Shown here: positions 11,378 through 21,530 of the stretch, piece by piece
Position numbering within the stretch: position 1 is the stretch's first letter
Layout: every line of letters begins with the position of its first letter
Source: Galaxea fascicularis
Lineage: Eukaryota; Cnidaria; Anthozoa; Scleractinia; Euphylliidae
Assembly: GCA_948470475.1 (NCBI GenBank)
Contig: OX419341.1
Span: 13,834,805 to 13,898,804, forward strand
Length of the DNA: 64,000 nt
Reading direction: 5' to 3'
Made by a program: the position numbers and the translations under genes
The notes under the pieces: generated by a model
Seen by the model: the letters and a program-made list of their open reading frames with translations, nothing else
Databases searched by the model: none
What the model was told of the DNA's origin: nothing

Positions 11378-11540
11378 AACAAATTGATGTCAGTTTTTCA
11401 TGCGTCTGTCCTGTTATTGGCAATGAATTTCATCATAACATTGTCAAAGTGGTCTGCGGATCCAGCTACTTTGACAATTGTATGACGAAATTCATGATTA
11501 ATAACAGGACAGACGCCTGAAAAACTGATGTCAATTTGTT
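11378..11540. mobile_element. Palindromic (foldback) MITE
   Basis: Two inverted arms of about 75-80 bp: AACAAATTGATGTCAGTTTT at the left and its reverse complement at the right end, with TGCGTCTGTCCTGTTATT and the reverse complement of CAGGCGTCTGTCCTGTTATT inside. The arms are about 85% matched with a short centre. A twin lies at 46598-46760 in the duplicated block. Non-coding. Confidence 0.8.
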
Positions 11541-12044
11541 GAATCGTTCCTGTTTTGTCGAGTAATTGAAACCCTCTCGGTTAGTGTCTTCTCCGGAATG
11601 GTATTGTCTTGTATGTCCAACATTTAAGAATCTGAAACACTGGTGAAACTTGCCGAGTTCGTGCTGTTCATTATATTTCTGTTTTATTGAAGCAATATCC
11701 ACCTGGATGAGAGTGAACAAAGTCCATTTAGCCCGAGACAGCGAACCAAAACAGCAAGGTCACTGACGGTGTATGTGTTCATATACTAAATTAAACCAAT
11801 TATGCGACAGAACGATCCATTTTGTTAAGGGATACTCTTTTTTGACTGGTCAGTTTACGATATCGAAGGTAAAAAACTGAGATATTGTTCGGCTGTACGT
11901 CAGTTTCTTAAATACTCGAAACTCATTGTTTCAGTCTTGAACGAAAAAGACGTACCGCTAGTAGTCGTGAGTTAATTATGTGGAACAAACATTCATTTAG
12001 TTTATCCAATCTATTTGATTATAGGTGATTATCAAGAGTGAAAG

Positions 12045-12732
12045 ATGAACAAGTCCGCTATATTTGTCGCTATTTTGGCTGTTTTCCTGTTCACAACCCT
12101 TGTGACTGTTGACTGGTAAGTCGTTTGACCTGGGAGCGAGGATTTGAGGGGATTTGCATTGCTTCCGTTTGCAATTCTTGTCTTCTTTTTAACACCACAA
12201 TGCATTTCATACATTGATTTCACAACATCAAATAAACGCGAAAGACAACATTCTTCATCAATTCCAGGGCCGTACATAGCGGGGGGGCAGGGAGGAAAAC
12301 TTTTTTTTTCTAACATAGTGTTTGATTTTGTTGGGCTGTATAAGGGAGATCCCTGTGAAGGTTTGTGGAGTTTGCCCCCGCAGACAAAAAATCCTAGGTA
12401 CGGCTCTGAATTAGTACTCGACTGTGACTAATTTCTCTTGCTTCCTTCATACCAAAATCACTCCCAGAGTGATGAAAGTGTGCCCAGTTTCCCTATGGAA
12501 CTTCATCGCTGTCAGAACTTCTTCTTTAAGAACTTTATGGTCATTTGTTGCTTTGTTAGATTATGGTCATTTGTTTCTTGGCTAATTACAATCTTTCTAT
12601 GGTTTCCTCCGCAGCCAAAATAAACCTGGCCCTGGTGGTTATGGTGGAGGCAAGAAACTCGTTAAACGAGACGTATCAAGCAATAAGGCTTTTATTTCTT
12701 ATGAAGAGTTGGAATTCGATAAAGGAGAATAA
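12045..12732 (+). CDS. Short secreted peptide precursor, paralogue A (two exons)
   Basis: Exon 1 (12045-12115) encodes a hydrophobic signal peptide (MNKSAIFVAILAVFLF, then TTLVTVD) and ends GACTG|GTAAG. Exon 2 (12615-12732) follows TCCGCAG and restores a Cys codon across the junction. Total 62 residues. After the signal come a Gly/Pro-rich stretch (NKPGPGGYGGGKK), a dibasic KR site (LVKRDV) and an acidic C-terminus ending EELEFDKGE. A secreted, possibly Lys-Arg-processed peptide is inferred; I know no named family with this sequence. Paralogues lie at 14057, 38515 and 47265. The intron carries a MITE. A conserved TTGATTATAG|GTG upstream of the ATG suggests a spliced 5' UTR exon. A 3' UTR with ATAAAAGCTGATTAAAG follows. 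Confidence 0.75.
12265..12408. mobile_element. MITE in the intron of peptide gene A
   Basis: Terminal inverted repeats CAGGGCCGTACATAG and the reverse complement of CAGAGCCGTACCTAG. Paralogue C (near 38730) lacks the insert, confirming insertion at an AATT-containing site. The copy at 47485-47652 is longer because a G/C-rich tract has expanded. The CAGGGCCG-type end resembles hAT-like MITEs, but the target duplication is not clear. Confidence 0.7.
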
Positions 12733-13090
12733 CACCAAAGATTTAAAATCCCTTTAACAAGCTATTAGAGTGGATTGATGATAAACAACGATGATTCCAA
12801 ACTAACGTCATTATCACGAAAAGATATAGAAGGTCGACATTAAGGTTAATCTTTTCTTTTAAATATACTTGTAATCATACATGCAACCACTTCATTTAGA
12901 CTCCAAAAAGCATCAGTACAAAATAAGAAAGAACTGAATTTCTGCATAAATAAACACACACAATAAAAGCTGATTAAAGTTGTCTTAATTGTATCGCAAA
13001 CCACTCCTTGGTGAAAAGAAGAATTCTGTGGATTCATTCAGGAGCAAAAAAACTGAGTTTACCAACCGGTAAGATGGGCGACAATGAAAT
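12733..13090 (+). other. 3' UTR and 3' flank of peptide gene A
   Basis: This stretch is conserved with the 3' flanks of paralogues B (15122-15370) and C (39035-39360), including AAGGTCGACATTAAGG and CATTTAGACTCCAAAA. It includes polyadenylation-like ATAAAAGC near 12963. Conservation well past the stop shows that whole gene units, not just exons, were duplicated. Confidence 0.6.
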
Positions 13091-13099
13091 ATATAAACA

Positions 13100-14056
13100 A
13101 TCGCCTCCAGCATTCTTTTAGGATTTACATCTAGTACTTTGTTTTCTGCCACCTGGTTTACCCTTCCCTAGAGTTCTGGGCGAAGTAGCTAGAGTGAGCA
13201 TGAAAGTGAATGCATGTAAAGTTGTATTCAGTATAGAAAGCAGGAGTAGAGAAAAAAGAGTCCAAAAGTCTCGGCGTTACCTCTCGTTGCTCAGATGGTA
13301 GTCCCCTACACAAGAACAAACTTCTGTCTAATTCAGTCAGACAAAAGCTAAAGCAGACTGACCCACAAGGCCATAGCTAGAAACGTCGCGTGATTAATTA
13401 ATCCTTGCCTTCTAGATAGGAGTAAACCATCCGGCGTAGGCTAATTTTACCTGGAATACGAAATTTCTCAAATAACGACTCACGGAAAGTTTCGAAGGCA
13501 TGGTTACATTAACGGACAGTATGTCATTTGCAATATTTTTATCGTTCCTGTTTTGTCGAGTAATTGAAACCCTATCGGTGAGTGTGTTCTCTGGAATGGT
13601 ATTGTCTTGTATGTCCAACATTTCAGAATCTGAAGCACTGGTACGTAAAACTCGCCGAGTTCGTGCTGTTCATTATATTTCTGTTTTATTGAAGCAATAT
13701 TCACTTGGTTGAGGGTGAACAACGTCCATTTTGCCCGAGACAGCGAATCAAAACAGCAAGGTCACTGACTGTGTATGTGTTTATATACTAAATTAAACAA
13801 ATTGTACGACAGAACGATCCGTTTTGTTAAGGCTGTTAAGGGATACTCTCTTTTGACTGGTCAGTTTACGATGTCGTAGGTAAAATGCTGCGATATTGTT
13901 CGGCTGTACGTCAGTTTCATAAATACTTGAAACTCATTGTTTCGGTCATCAACGAAAAAGACGTATCGCTAGTGAGTCTTGAGTGATTTATGTGGTGCAA
14001 ACATTCATTTAGTTCATCCAATCTATTTGATTACAGGTGATTATCAAAAGTGAAAG
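13100..14056 (+). promoter_or_regulatory. Conserved upstream region of peptide gene B
   Basis: About 950 bp upstream of the start is shared, with small indels, by loci C (36862-37545 and 38395-38514) and D (45108-45520 and 46760-47264), and partly by A (11541-12044). Shared blocks include GGCGAAGTAGCTAGAG, TCTCGTTGCTCAG, GCAGACTGACCCACAAGGC, ATGGTATTGTCTTGTATGTC and GAACGAAAAAGACGTA. It probably holds the promoter and a 5' non-coding exon; the exact transcription start is not visible. Confidence 0.6.
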
Positions 14057-14389
14057 ATGAACAAGTCCGCTATATTTGTCGCTATTCTGGCAGTTTTCCT
14101 GCTCACGACCCTTGTGACTGTTGACTGGTAAGTCGTTTGACCAAGGAGCGAGGATTTGAGTGATGAAAGATTGCCCAGTTTCCCCATGGAACTTCATCAT
14201 TATGGTCATTTGTTGCTTTGCTAATTACAATCTTTTTGTGGTTTCCTCAGCAGCCAATGGCACATTTGCCATTATGGCAAGTGTAGCCGCCGAAGGAGTA
14301 GTGTGAGCAAGAAACTCGTCAAACAGGACGTATCATTCAATAAGGCTTTTATTTCTGATGAAGAGTTGGAATTCGGTCAAGGAGAATAA
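14057..14389 (+). CDS. Short secreted peptide precursor, paralogue B (two exons)
   Basis: Exon 1 (14057-14127) encodes the family signal peptide with conservative changes. Exon 2 (14254-14389) follows a CAGCAG tandem acceptor. Predicted 68 residues. The middle differs completely from paralogue A: it has three cysteines close to the junction (CQWHICHYGKC) followed by SRRR and KK basic sites. The C-terminus is conserved (FNKAFISDEELEFGQGE), but the KR of paralogue A is KQ here. The intron is only 126 bp, lacking the sequence found in A and C. Conserved ends with a replaced middle suggest diversification of the mature peptide. Role unknown; it could be an antimicrobial, signalling or matrix peptide, and nothing in the sequence decides. 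Confidence 0.75.
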
Positions 14390-14482
14390 CACTAAAGATG
14401 TCAATCCCTTTAACAAGCTATTAGTGTGGATTGATGATAAACAACAACGATTCTAAACTAACTTCATTATCACGAAAAGATA

Positions 14483-15121
14483 CACGCTGGGAAATTATTC
14501 ATCCATATTGGGCCGACATTTTTGTGGCAAAATTACCCTGCCAGTATTTATCTGATTCAATAAAAATTGGGAACAGTAAAGATATTTTTATGGTAAATGT
14601 TTCTATCGTGTTAGATTTTTTGTTTTTTGTTTTTTTGGCAGGAAAATGACGTCAAAGACTGAAAGTGAAATTTCTAAATTTATATTGTTAGAGGCTTGAT
14701 GCCTGTTGCTGAAAAACGATCTTGAAACAAACTCAAAAGTGAAAAAAGTTCTTCGATATCTTGATTCAGTCCGGAGATGCAATACAATGAAATTTGCATA
14801 AATTCTATCAGTTTTAAGTAACAAATTTTGACATTGTAACAATTGTATCTCTTGACTGAAATAAGATATTTTGATTTCTTTTTGCTTAAAGGACTTCTTT
14901 CATTAAAGCCAAATAAATGTACAAAAATAGAAATTTAAAATTTTAACTCCATTTTGTCACGTCATTTTCCCGCCAAAAAAATAAAAATGTTGACAAACTA
15001 ATACCACCAAGTTTTGTATCTTAAAAGCATCTAATAGTGTTTTAAATTTAAGCTTGTAAGGATAAAATGGTTAAAAGTTATTAGAAGTTGGCCCAATTTG
15101 CGCAAAAAATTTCCCACCGTG
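14483..15121. mobile_element. 639-bp MITE with nested inverted repeats, TA target duplication
   Basis: Paralogues A and C show the uninterrupted site (AAAAGATATAGAAGG), so the insertion is exact: it lies between GATA and TATAG, duplicating TA. The ends are CACGCTGGGAAATT and the reverse complement of CACGGTGGGAAATT, followed inside by ATTGGGCCGAC / ATTGGGCCAAC. A second, internal inverted pair, TTTTTTTGGCAGGAAAATGA at 14632 and the reverse complement of TTTTTTTGGCGGGAAAATGA near 14960, sits inside. TA duplication points to a Tc1/mariner-like or ISL2EU-like helper. No ORF. Confidence 0.85.
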
Positions 15122-15370
15122 TATAGAAGGTCAACATTAAGGTTAATATAGTCAGTATTAAATAGTACTAGTAATACATGAAACCACTTCATTTAGACTC
15201 CAAAAAGCATCAGTACAGAATAAGAAAGAACTGAATTACTGCGTAAATAAAAACACGAAACAAAAGCTAATTAAAGTTGTCTTTATTGTATCGCAAACCA
15301 GTCCTTGGTGAAAAGAAAGAATTCTGTGGATTCATTCAGGAGCAGAACTTGAAAAGTTTACCAACCGGTA
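15122..15370 (+). other. 3' flank of peptide gene B, resumed after the MITE
   Basis: Homologous to 12826-13070 and 39126-39360 (AAGGTCAACATTAAGG, CACTTCATTTAGACTCC, CAAACCAGTCCTTGG). It marks the 3' end of the duplicated unit. Confidence 0.6.
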
Positions 15371-16450
15371 AGAAGGTTTATGGAAAGCCTTATCGAAGTG
15401 GAAGTGAATAGTGGTGGATATTTACCGAGCCGCGAAGCGGCCGACACTGAGGTGAATGATTGTTTTAGTATATACCACCCAAGCTAACGAGTGAAAGACT
15501 AGCGGCCCAAAAAAGTAACTTTGTTTTTCACAATATACGGACAAAAGCCTTTTTGTTTTTCTTCGGCTACTCGGAGGTGAATAGTACTTGACTAATTACC
15601 TCCGAGCTAGCCAATCAGCGCTCGCGAAAAGAACTATTCACTTGTGTGGAATATACTAAGCCCAGATATAACAGGGGAATACGGCTTCTTGTTTAGCGAA
15701 ATTGGCTTGTTTGGCACACATATACATAAAAAGACGGACTAGGAAATAAATGCTTTGATTTTTCAGTAGTACAATGCTCAATACATTCAAGTAGAGCGTG
15801 ATATACATAGAAAAAAAGAAAAAGAGAAAAGAAAAAAAGACGGACTTTATACCTTAGGACGCTGGCAATAGTTTTCAGTAATTTTCAACACCGATACCTT
15901 GATAAATCTATAGTATCATTCTGAATCACTTGATGCCACAATCATGGTATCAGAAAACGAATGCTCGACCATCGGTGGTAAACATCCTATCAGTCTGATA
16001 TCCCAGCTTGTTTCTGGTAAGCAAATCAAAGATATTTTATATGTGTACACGGAGAAATTAATTTGGTTCACCTCCCGGAGGCACCCCAACACAAGGTCAC
16101 TCTGGCCCCAAACCTGCAACTTTGTAGATTCTCACGTAAACATTGCACTTTAAAATATCAAACAAACAGCGGTGATAAACATATTACTGAAAATATGCAT
16201 TTTATAACCTTGACGTTTTGTATGCTTGGTAAACATACATTTTCAAAAGAATAACCGTTACAAGTGCATATTGCGAATTTTGTGAGAAACTCCAAAGCTA
16301 CTGACAAAACAGAGCTGCACGTTCAATTACTCACTTAGGTTTAACTGAAGATCTTTCACTTTACTAGGTGACCTCTGCTGGGGTTCTTTGGAGAAAAGGC
16401 AATCTAAGCAACTATCAATTATTCTGATTAGGGCTTTCCATAAACCTTCT
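15371..16450. repeat. Region bounded by a perfect 19-bp inverted repeat
   Basis: AGAAGGTTTATGGAAAGCC at 15371 and its exact reverse complement ending at 16450 bound 1.08 kb. Inside, 15400-15660 is a separate insert (GCCGCGAAGCGGC near its start, TGAATAGT / ACTATTCA near its ends). From 15663 the sequence matches the downstream flank of paralogue C (TTTAGCGAAATTGGCTTGTT near 39400). The outer repeat may therefore be a composite or rearrangement boundary rather than a simple TIR. Confidence 0.5.
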
Positions 16451-16457
16451 CCCGTCG

Positions 16458-16739
16458 GTGGCTGATCCAGACCTGAGCTACGCGGGAGGGAGTGTGGAGG
16501 AATTGCTTGCCCAGCTGGCGCTTCTTCCTTCTGTGATTTTTCTTTCTTTACCCAAAATAAGGGGGAGCCCGGGCACGCTGGGTCCCTTCCCTAGATCTGC
16601 TACTGTACGTTGGGTCAAGGAAGTTATCCAGATAAGACTTCACTCTAACAACATCAACAGGGATAGTAGAATTGCAATTCCTGTAGTATGGATGCCCACG
16701 AGCAAAAAGCACATCAACTGCCGGAAATCAGTACAATAG
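16458..16739 (+). pseudogene. Retroelement C-terminal fragment
   Basis: The open frame ends with IQIRLHSNNINRDSRIAIP then VVWMPTSKKH. A segment like IRLHPNNINRDSG...W.PT is, from memory of cnidarian retroelements, common at the extreme C-terminus of their GIY-YIG/reverse-transcriptase proteins. The earlier half of the frame does not resemble a domain. Treated as a degenerate 3' end fragment; the superfamily is uncertain. Confidence 0.4.
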
Positions 16740-17207
16740 CAGGCCGCTGAGGGAATATCTACTTGCAGGAACAATGGAAGGATCGAAATGCACCAATCAT
16801 AGCCGAACTTCGTGATATAAATGGTGCTGTGTAATCAGTCAACCTGATTGCCTGAAAAAGATCAGCAATAAGCAGTAGAAACGTCGCGATCTACATCTCA
16901 AATGACTACATCGTGAGACAAACCATAATACACTTTATTTTCGTCAAAATACTTGAAATTTAAGGACAAAGATGTACTTGTACTTCACGTACATTGCAAT
17001 TTAACTTCGTTTTAACAATAGTAGCAATTTGCAGCCTTTCGACTGACAAAGAACCTCGATTTCAGATCGAATACAGTTGAATTGGTCAAGAAGTTAAAGG
17101 CTAAAAGATTTTTACAACACATTTAAGCAATCAAACTTACTGTTACATTTCCTCAGAACTTGAAAAGGTGGTCAGTCTTTGTTCTGTTGTTGTTATGCTT
17201 TGTTTCA
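16740..17207. other. Intergenic, nothing recognised
   Basis: No coding or structural signal was recognised between the retroelement fragment and the next MITE. Confidence 0.5.
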
Positions 17208-17401
17208 AGGTGTTTCCCGGTGGTTGAATAACGGTTGGCTGTAAGTGTAGAGCAGTGAACCCGACATAATTTGCATCATGCAAAATCCACATTGAAGTAA
17301 GTTTTTAACGCACTATACTTGTTTCAATATGATTTGAATGAAGCATATTTTGTTCGGTTCACTGTCCCACACTGTTGTTATTCAGCCATCGGGAAACACC
17401 T
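17208..17401. mobile_element. 194-bp MITE
   Basis: Inverted ends AGGTGTTTCCCGGTGG and the reverse complement of AGGTGTTTCCCGATGG, extending imperfectly through TTGAATAAC and CAGTGAACC. No ORF and no clear target duplication. Confidence 0.7.
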
Positions 17402-17879
17402 AGTTTAATAGAAATTGTTTTAAATAGCTCATAGAAAATAGAAGCGATAAAGCATAGGTAATTATAATAATAAACGGTTTTGAGAAATATATAGTTAATT
17501 AACTATGGATAAAGTAAACGGTGATATAATATATTCTAAGTTACTCTAAATAACTTATCAAGTTTAAAAAATGTATGTATGTTCACTGTTTTGAACTGTC
17601 AAGTGTTTGCATGCATTGCTGTACTGAATACGCAAACAATTATTGGCATTGTTGTAACTTATAAAAGAAAATTGGCTAGTTGCCTATTTACAAAAAAGGA
17701 ATATCAGTATGATAATACTTGCTGGTTTTCACATGACGTCACTAAAATTCAAACTTTAGAACTATTAATCCTACTGAGATTTTACTTTCATGATGTGTAA
17801 GAGCGGCTAAAAACTAATATTCATACAACTTTTCACTCCGAATGGGTTCTTGGTTTAGCCATAAACTACGCTTGAATTT

Positions 17880-18016
17880 TTATGCTTTTACATGACGGGC
17901 GAGAGAGCCGTGATGTTGGTTTAAAAACTGACTTATTTCGGGGAATTCGGCTATCTGAACAGCTCTTGTATTAGAATAAAGTATTATTGTTACCTTTTTT
18001 AGTTCTTCGAGAGATT

Positions 18017-18057
<41 letters not shown>

Positions 18058-18103
18058 GCTGGTTTCCGGACGCCATGTTGGTGCCCATCTAGATGGGCAC
18101 CAG

Positions 18104-18137
<34 letters not shown>

Positions 18138-18155
18138 GGAAAACGTTTCTCTGCG

Positions 18156-18224
<69 letters not shown>

Positions 18225-18900
18225 TTTCCCAGATTCTGGACTTAATCTATTAAAGGGTTTGGATCTTTTTTGAATGGCGTGACACTGAAAACCAGCAATA
18301 GGAAAAAAAGATCTATTCTTGGTTTTCATGTGACGTAATCATATTCCAAAATTAAATATTATCCTTCCCTCTGAGGTTTTAGTTTCATCAGATAAAAAAC
18401 CCTATAGGACATTTCACAATAATTTAGCTCGACAGGTTTCCTCTTGTTGTAACAGAGCACGTTTGAATTTTAAAGCTTTTGCGTTGCGTGACATGACAGT
18501 GGCGGCCCGAGAAGGCTGTCACGTAGGTCAAAAGATGAGTTATCGCCTTAGTTTTTCTAACTAAACAGTGCTTGCACTAGAAGAAGCATTTATTTCAATG
18601 TGTCGGATCTCTAGAGCAATATTTTTTCGTTCCAATAGCAAAACTCAGTGACAGATGTTTCTGTTACTTTACCGCCGCCATGTTTGTGCCCCTCAGAAGG
18701 ACACAAACATGGCGTCTCCATACAAAGCTCTATAAATTTGGGTGACACACTTCTGCAAATAACTCGCGAACGAAAAACAGCGAGATCTGATTCTTGGCGA
18801 AGTTGTTTATATATCAATCATCTATCGTATCAAAGAGTCTTGACTTTATTCATTGAATGGATACGATTTTTAGTTTTGATCACATGACTGGTGAAAACCG
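17880..18900. repeat. Two related repeats with short perfect palindromes at their centres
   Basis: Two diverged copies share CAGTGACAGATGTTTCTG, then a palindrome, then TGGCGTCTCCATACAAA and CTCTATAAATTTGGG. The palindromes are 18071-18110 (arms CGCCATGTTGGTGCCCATCT; one mismatched pair in 40 bp) and 18676-18714 (arms CGCCATGTTTGTGCCC / GGACACAAACATGGCG). A third copy lies at 43220-43460 in inverse orientation. No coding function is supported. Confidence 0.7.
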
Positions 18901-19306
18901 AGAATTAAGGTTTACATATTCGCCGTATGGCAGTCCAATGCAGAGAACCATTTATTACTGCTTCTATTAGAGCATCGCGGAAATTTATAGACTGCTGGCA
19001 GTCTGTTTTTCTTTCGAAATTTCAGTAGGGATCATGAGGAGAGATTCTTTAGCCTAAGGGAGAATGGGACGAGACATGGGAGCGGCACGCACGTCTCGCC
19101 TTCTTCCCTGCTTGGCCACACTGCCGTACCGCGCTTTTGCGTTTGCGATGACTAAACAAACACTCGTGTCTAAGTGACCCTTAAATAAAAAACCCGGCTA
19201 CAATTAGACTAGGAAATTTAGAACTCGTATCAATCGCTTCAGTTGTAGCTGCTAGTCAAGTCTAATGCAAAACCTACATCTGTCAGGCTCTGTCAAATTC
19301 TTCGGC
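18901..19306. other. Intergenic; 3' flank of the membrane-protein gene
   Basis: No gene recognised. The last part is presumably the 3' UTR of the minus-strand membrane-protein gene. Confidence 0.4.
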
Positions 19307-20314
19307 TTACTGCTGTGTCGAGTCACTCGCTTCCGGCCACAAATTGTATGCAGCATTAGTTTCTGCATAGTCTTTTCCTGTTGAATATTCAACTTTTTCA
19401 GTGGACATGTCTTTGAATACACATTTGTCCTCTTCTATTTCTCTGCCTTCCTCCCCAGTCGCTGTTTCCAATGTTTTAGAAAGAACAACTTCGCTGCATG
19501 AAGCAATCTCTTGTTTCTCTTCCTTCCATCGTTCTGATTTTATCTGGGAATTCGACTTCGAGTTGACTTCTTCAACAACTTGCGGTAGAGCAAAGTCAAA
19601 AAATTTAGGGAAGAAAAAAACAGCCAAACTTCCTCTGTAGCCAACATCCAAAGCTAAGAGAACGCTATCCAGTTCCCGGTACTCGCTTTGGCGTGTAATT
19701 TGTCTTGCAACCAAAAATGAGTCATACAGAAATAAAGTGAGCATTCGAAGGCCATATGTAAACAAAACCGCTCGGTACAGATACAGCAACTTGTCCGCGC
19801 GTTCTTTGGAAAAATGCTGTGCGAACCACAATTTTACGTTGTGGACGTCAACATAAGTAAACGCGCAAGCTAAAATTGTTGTTGAAGCGAACTCAAAACT
19901 CAGAGAAAATCCCAGGACAATGAGAACTGGGTAGTTTTGATTAATTCCCGGAATTATGTCGATGAGAACATTCGTGAAAATGCGTGCAACCCACAAAGTT
20001 GTCCACATCCAAAAGTCTCCCTGTCTTGGGAGAGCCTTGAGGAAATTTTTGAAGTTGAACTCTTTCCACCGGTAGATTAGGAAGATCAGAAATGATGAAA
20101 CCACAGTCTCTACGAAGGTGCTGGTAGTGTTCAAACTATCAACTGCCATCTGAGATAGTGTTACGTGGCCATCACATCTTTCCACACGGCTCTCTGCGAT
20201 CACGATGCATATAACGCTGGTAATGAAGAATACTGCCGTGAAAAACACCCTGACGAGCGTTAAGACAACACAACAGATTGCTGCAATGGCTAAGCGCTGG
20301 TTTTTCCTCATTTT
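19307..20314 (-). CDS. Orphan multi-pass membrane protein (single exon)
   Basis: Open frame with the ATG at 20314 (MRKNQRLAIAAICCVV) preferred: it gives about 335 residues and follows AGAAAA, whereas an upstream in-frame ATG at 20518 would add 68 less typical residues. Hydrophobic segments: LAIAAICCVVLTLVRVFF with TAVFFITSVICIVIA, ETVVSSFLIFLIY, WTTLWVARIFTNVLI, LIVLGFSLSFEFASTTILAC, YRAVLFTYGLRMLTLFLY and SLAVFFFPKFFDFAL, so six to seven membrane passes. A charged, Glu/Lys/Ser-rich cytosolic tail of about 100 residues follows. It lacks GPCR hallmarks (no DRY, no NPxxY) and I recognise no family. Composition and length argue for a real, probably cnidarian-restricted gene; it stands alone among repeats. 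Confidence 0.7.
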   Translation of the reverse strand, partial: KMRKNQRLAIAAICCVVLTLVRVFFTAVFFITSVICIVIAESRVERCDGHVTLSQMAVDSLNTTSTFVETVVSSFLIFLIYRWKEFNFKNFLKALPRQGDFWMWTTLWVARIFTNVLIDIIPGINQNYPVLIVLGFSLSFEFASTTILACAFTYVDVHNVKLWFAQHFSKERADKLLYLYRAVLFTYGLRMLTLFLYDSFLVARQITRQSEYRELDSVLLALDVGYRGSLAVFFFPKFFDFALPQVVEEVNSKSNSQIKSERWKEEKQEIASCSEVVLSKTLETATGEEGREIEEDKCVFKDMSTEKVEYSTGKDYAETNAAYNLWPEASDSTQQ

Positions 20315-20823
20315 TCTCCTTGATTTTCTTTGAGAATCGTCAGAGGGCTTGATGACCAAGGGGAATGTAGCTGGAATGAGTAAAAAGTGCTGAAGTAAAG
20401 TGCTGAAGTAAAGGGCAGGAAGCGAAACTGCAGCGAAAAAGTCTGCACAATAATATGTATTGGAAGTGCCGAAATTTGATTGGCTAAGATTCCCCAATAG
20501 CTTGATTTTTTTACACACAAGCGCAAAATGTTAATCCTCAAAACAAATGAACCTACCGGAAGTCATAATGCTAAATTGTTTCTCGAAAAGATTAACCAAG
20601 CGTTTTCGAAAGAGATGACAAAAAGTTCGAGGATGGACAAAGCTATCTACCCTTGGATAATATCTTTCACTAATAATCGAATGTGATAACATCACTTTCG
20701 GTCTAAGTAGTCACTGAGTAATCTCAAGTTTGACGATAGTTTTGAATTTTCGAAACGTTAACACGAGTCAACAAGAGTTTACGCATATAATTACGCCGTC
20801 TTTACCAGAATAATTAAGTAAAG
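20315..20823. other. 5' flank of the membrane-protein gene
   Basis: AT-rich upstream sequence, the presumed promoter region. It includes a tandem 14-bp repeat (AGTGCTGAAGTAA twice, about 20386-20413). No other gene seen. Confidence 0.4.
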
Positions 20824-21530
20824 ACACCCCTCTGTCACAGACCTAGTGGAGCCTGGTTGTTCACCAGGTTTTTAACAAAAACTCTACCAGGGCAGACAAA
20901 AATCCACCAGGTCCATCCTGAATTCTTCACCAGGGAGGCCAATGACTTTCTAAACAAGACCAACCATACATGTATATGTATATACATGCAAAACTGTGTG
21001 ACCCAGTATTTGAGGTGGTTCCTTTGTATTGCATTGCGCATCCCTACGGCGCACGATTTTCGCGTCATTAGCACGCGCTCATACAAAACGTAAGAGATTT
21101 CCCTCAAGCTAAGTTCGAAAGCGAAATAAATGCTTGTTTAAGGAATTCTCTTAAACGAGCACGGTGACGCCCACTTTTTAATGCGTTAATTTAAATTACA
21201 CAAAGCTATGTACAATATATCTTGATTTGAAGAAAAGTTTAAGGTTCTGCTTAAAAACATTTTGATTTTAATACTGTAAAGAACACGTCTTTAGGTAGTG
21301 GCTGGGTATGTGCACACGTAGAGAACTCTTTAGTTTGTAGTATAGTCGTAACTCATGTATAACTCATATGGTTTAAAATATAACTTCAGGGTCTATGTTG
21401 TTTAACTTCTCTAATAAATTAATCTAATAAGTGCTTTTATTAGAATTTATATTCTCCTTTCTGCTAAGTAAGGTTGAGCAATGAAAACCTCCTTGGTCGC
21501 AAAGTTGCTATAAACGCCATCCATGTTGAG

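Larger units (their letters stand above)
10941..12553. repeat. Segmental duplication, copy 1 (partner at 46161-47796)
   Basis: About 1.61 kb is nearly identical to 46161-47796. Identity begins at ATGGGTAGAGATTC and ends within an intron at TCATTTGTTGCTT. Differences are a handful of single bases and a roughly 24-bp G/C-rich length difference inside an intronic MITE. The block holds the right half of one MITE, a palindromic MITE, and the promoter, exon 1 and most of the intron of the secreted-peptide gene. Copy 2 contains the intact left half of the first MITE (45665-46160), so copy 2 has the ancestral left flank, while copy 1 keeps exon 2. Confidence 0.95.

Noticed and set aside
20835..21107. 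Paired frames at the left end of the 2.1-kb TIR element
   Set aside because: Composition follows the CACCAGG subterminal repeats; no domain.
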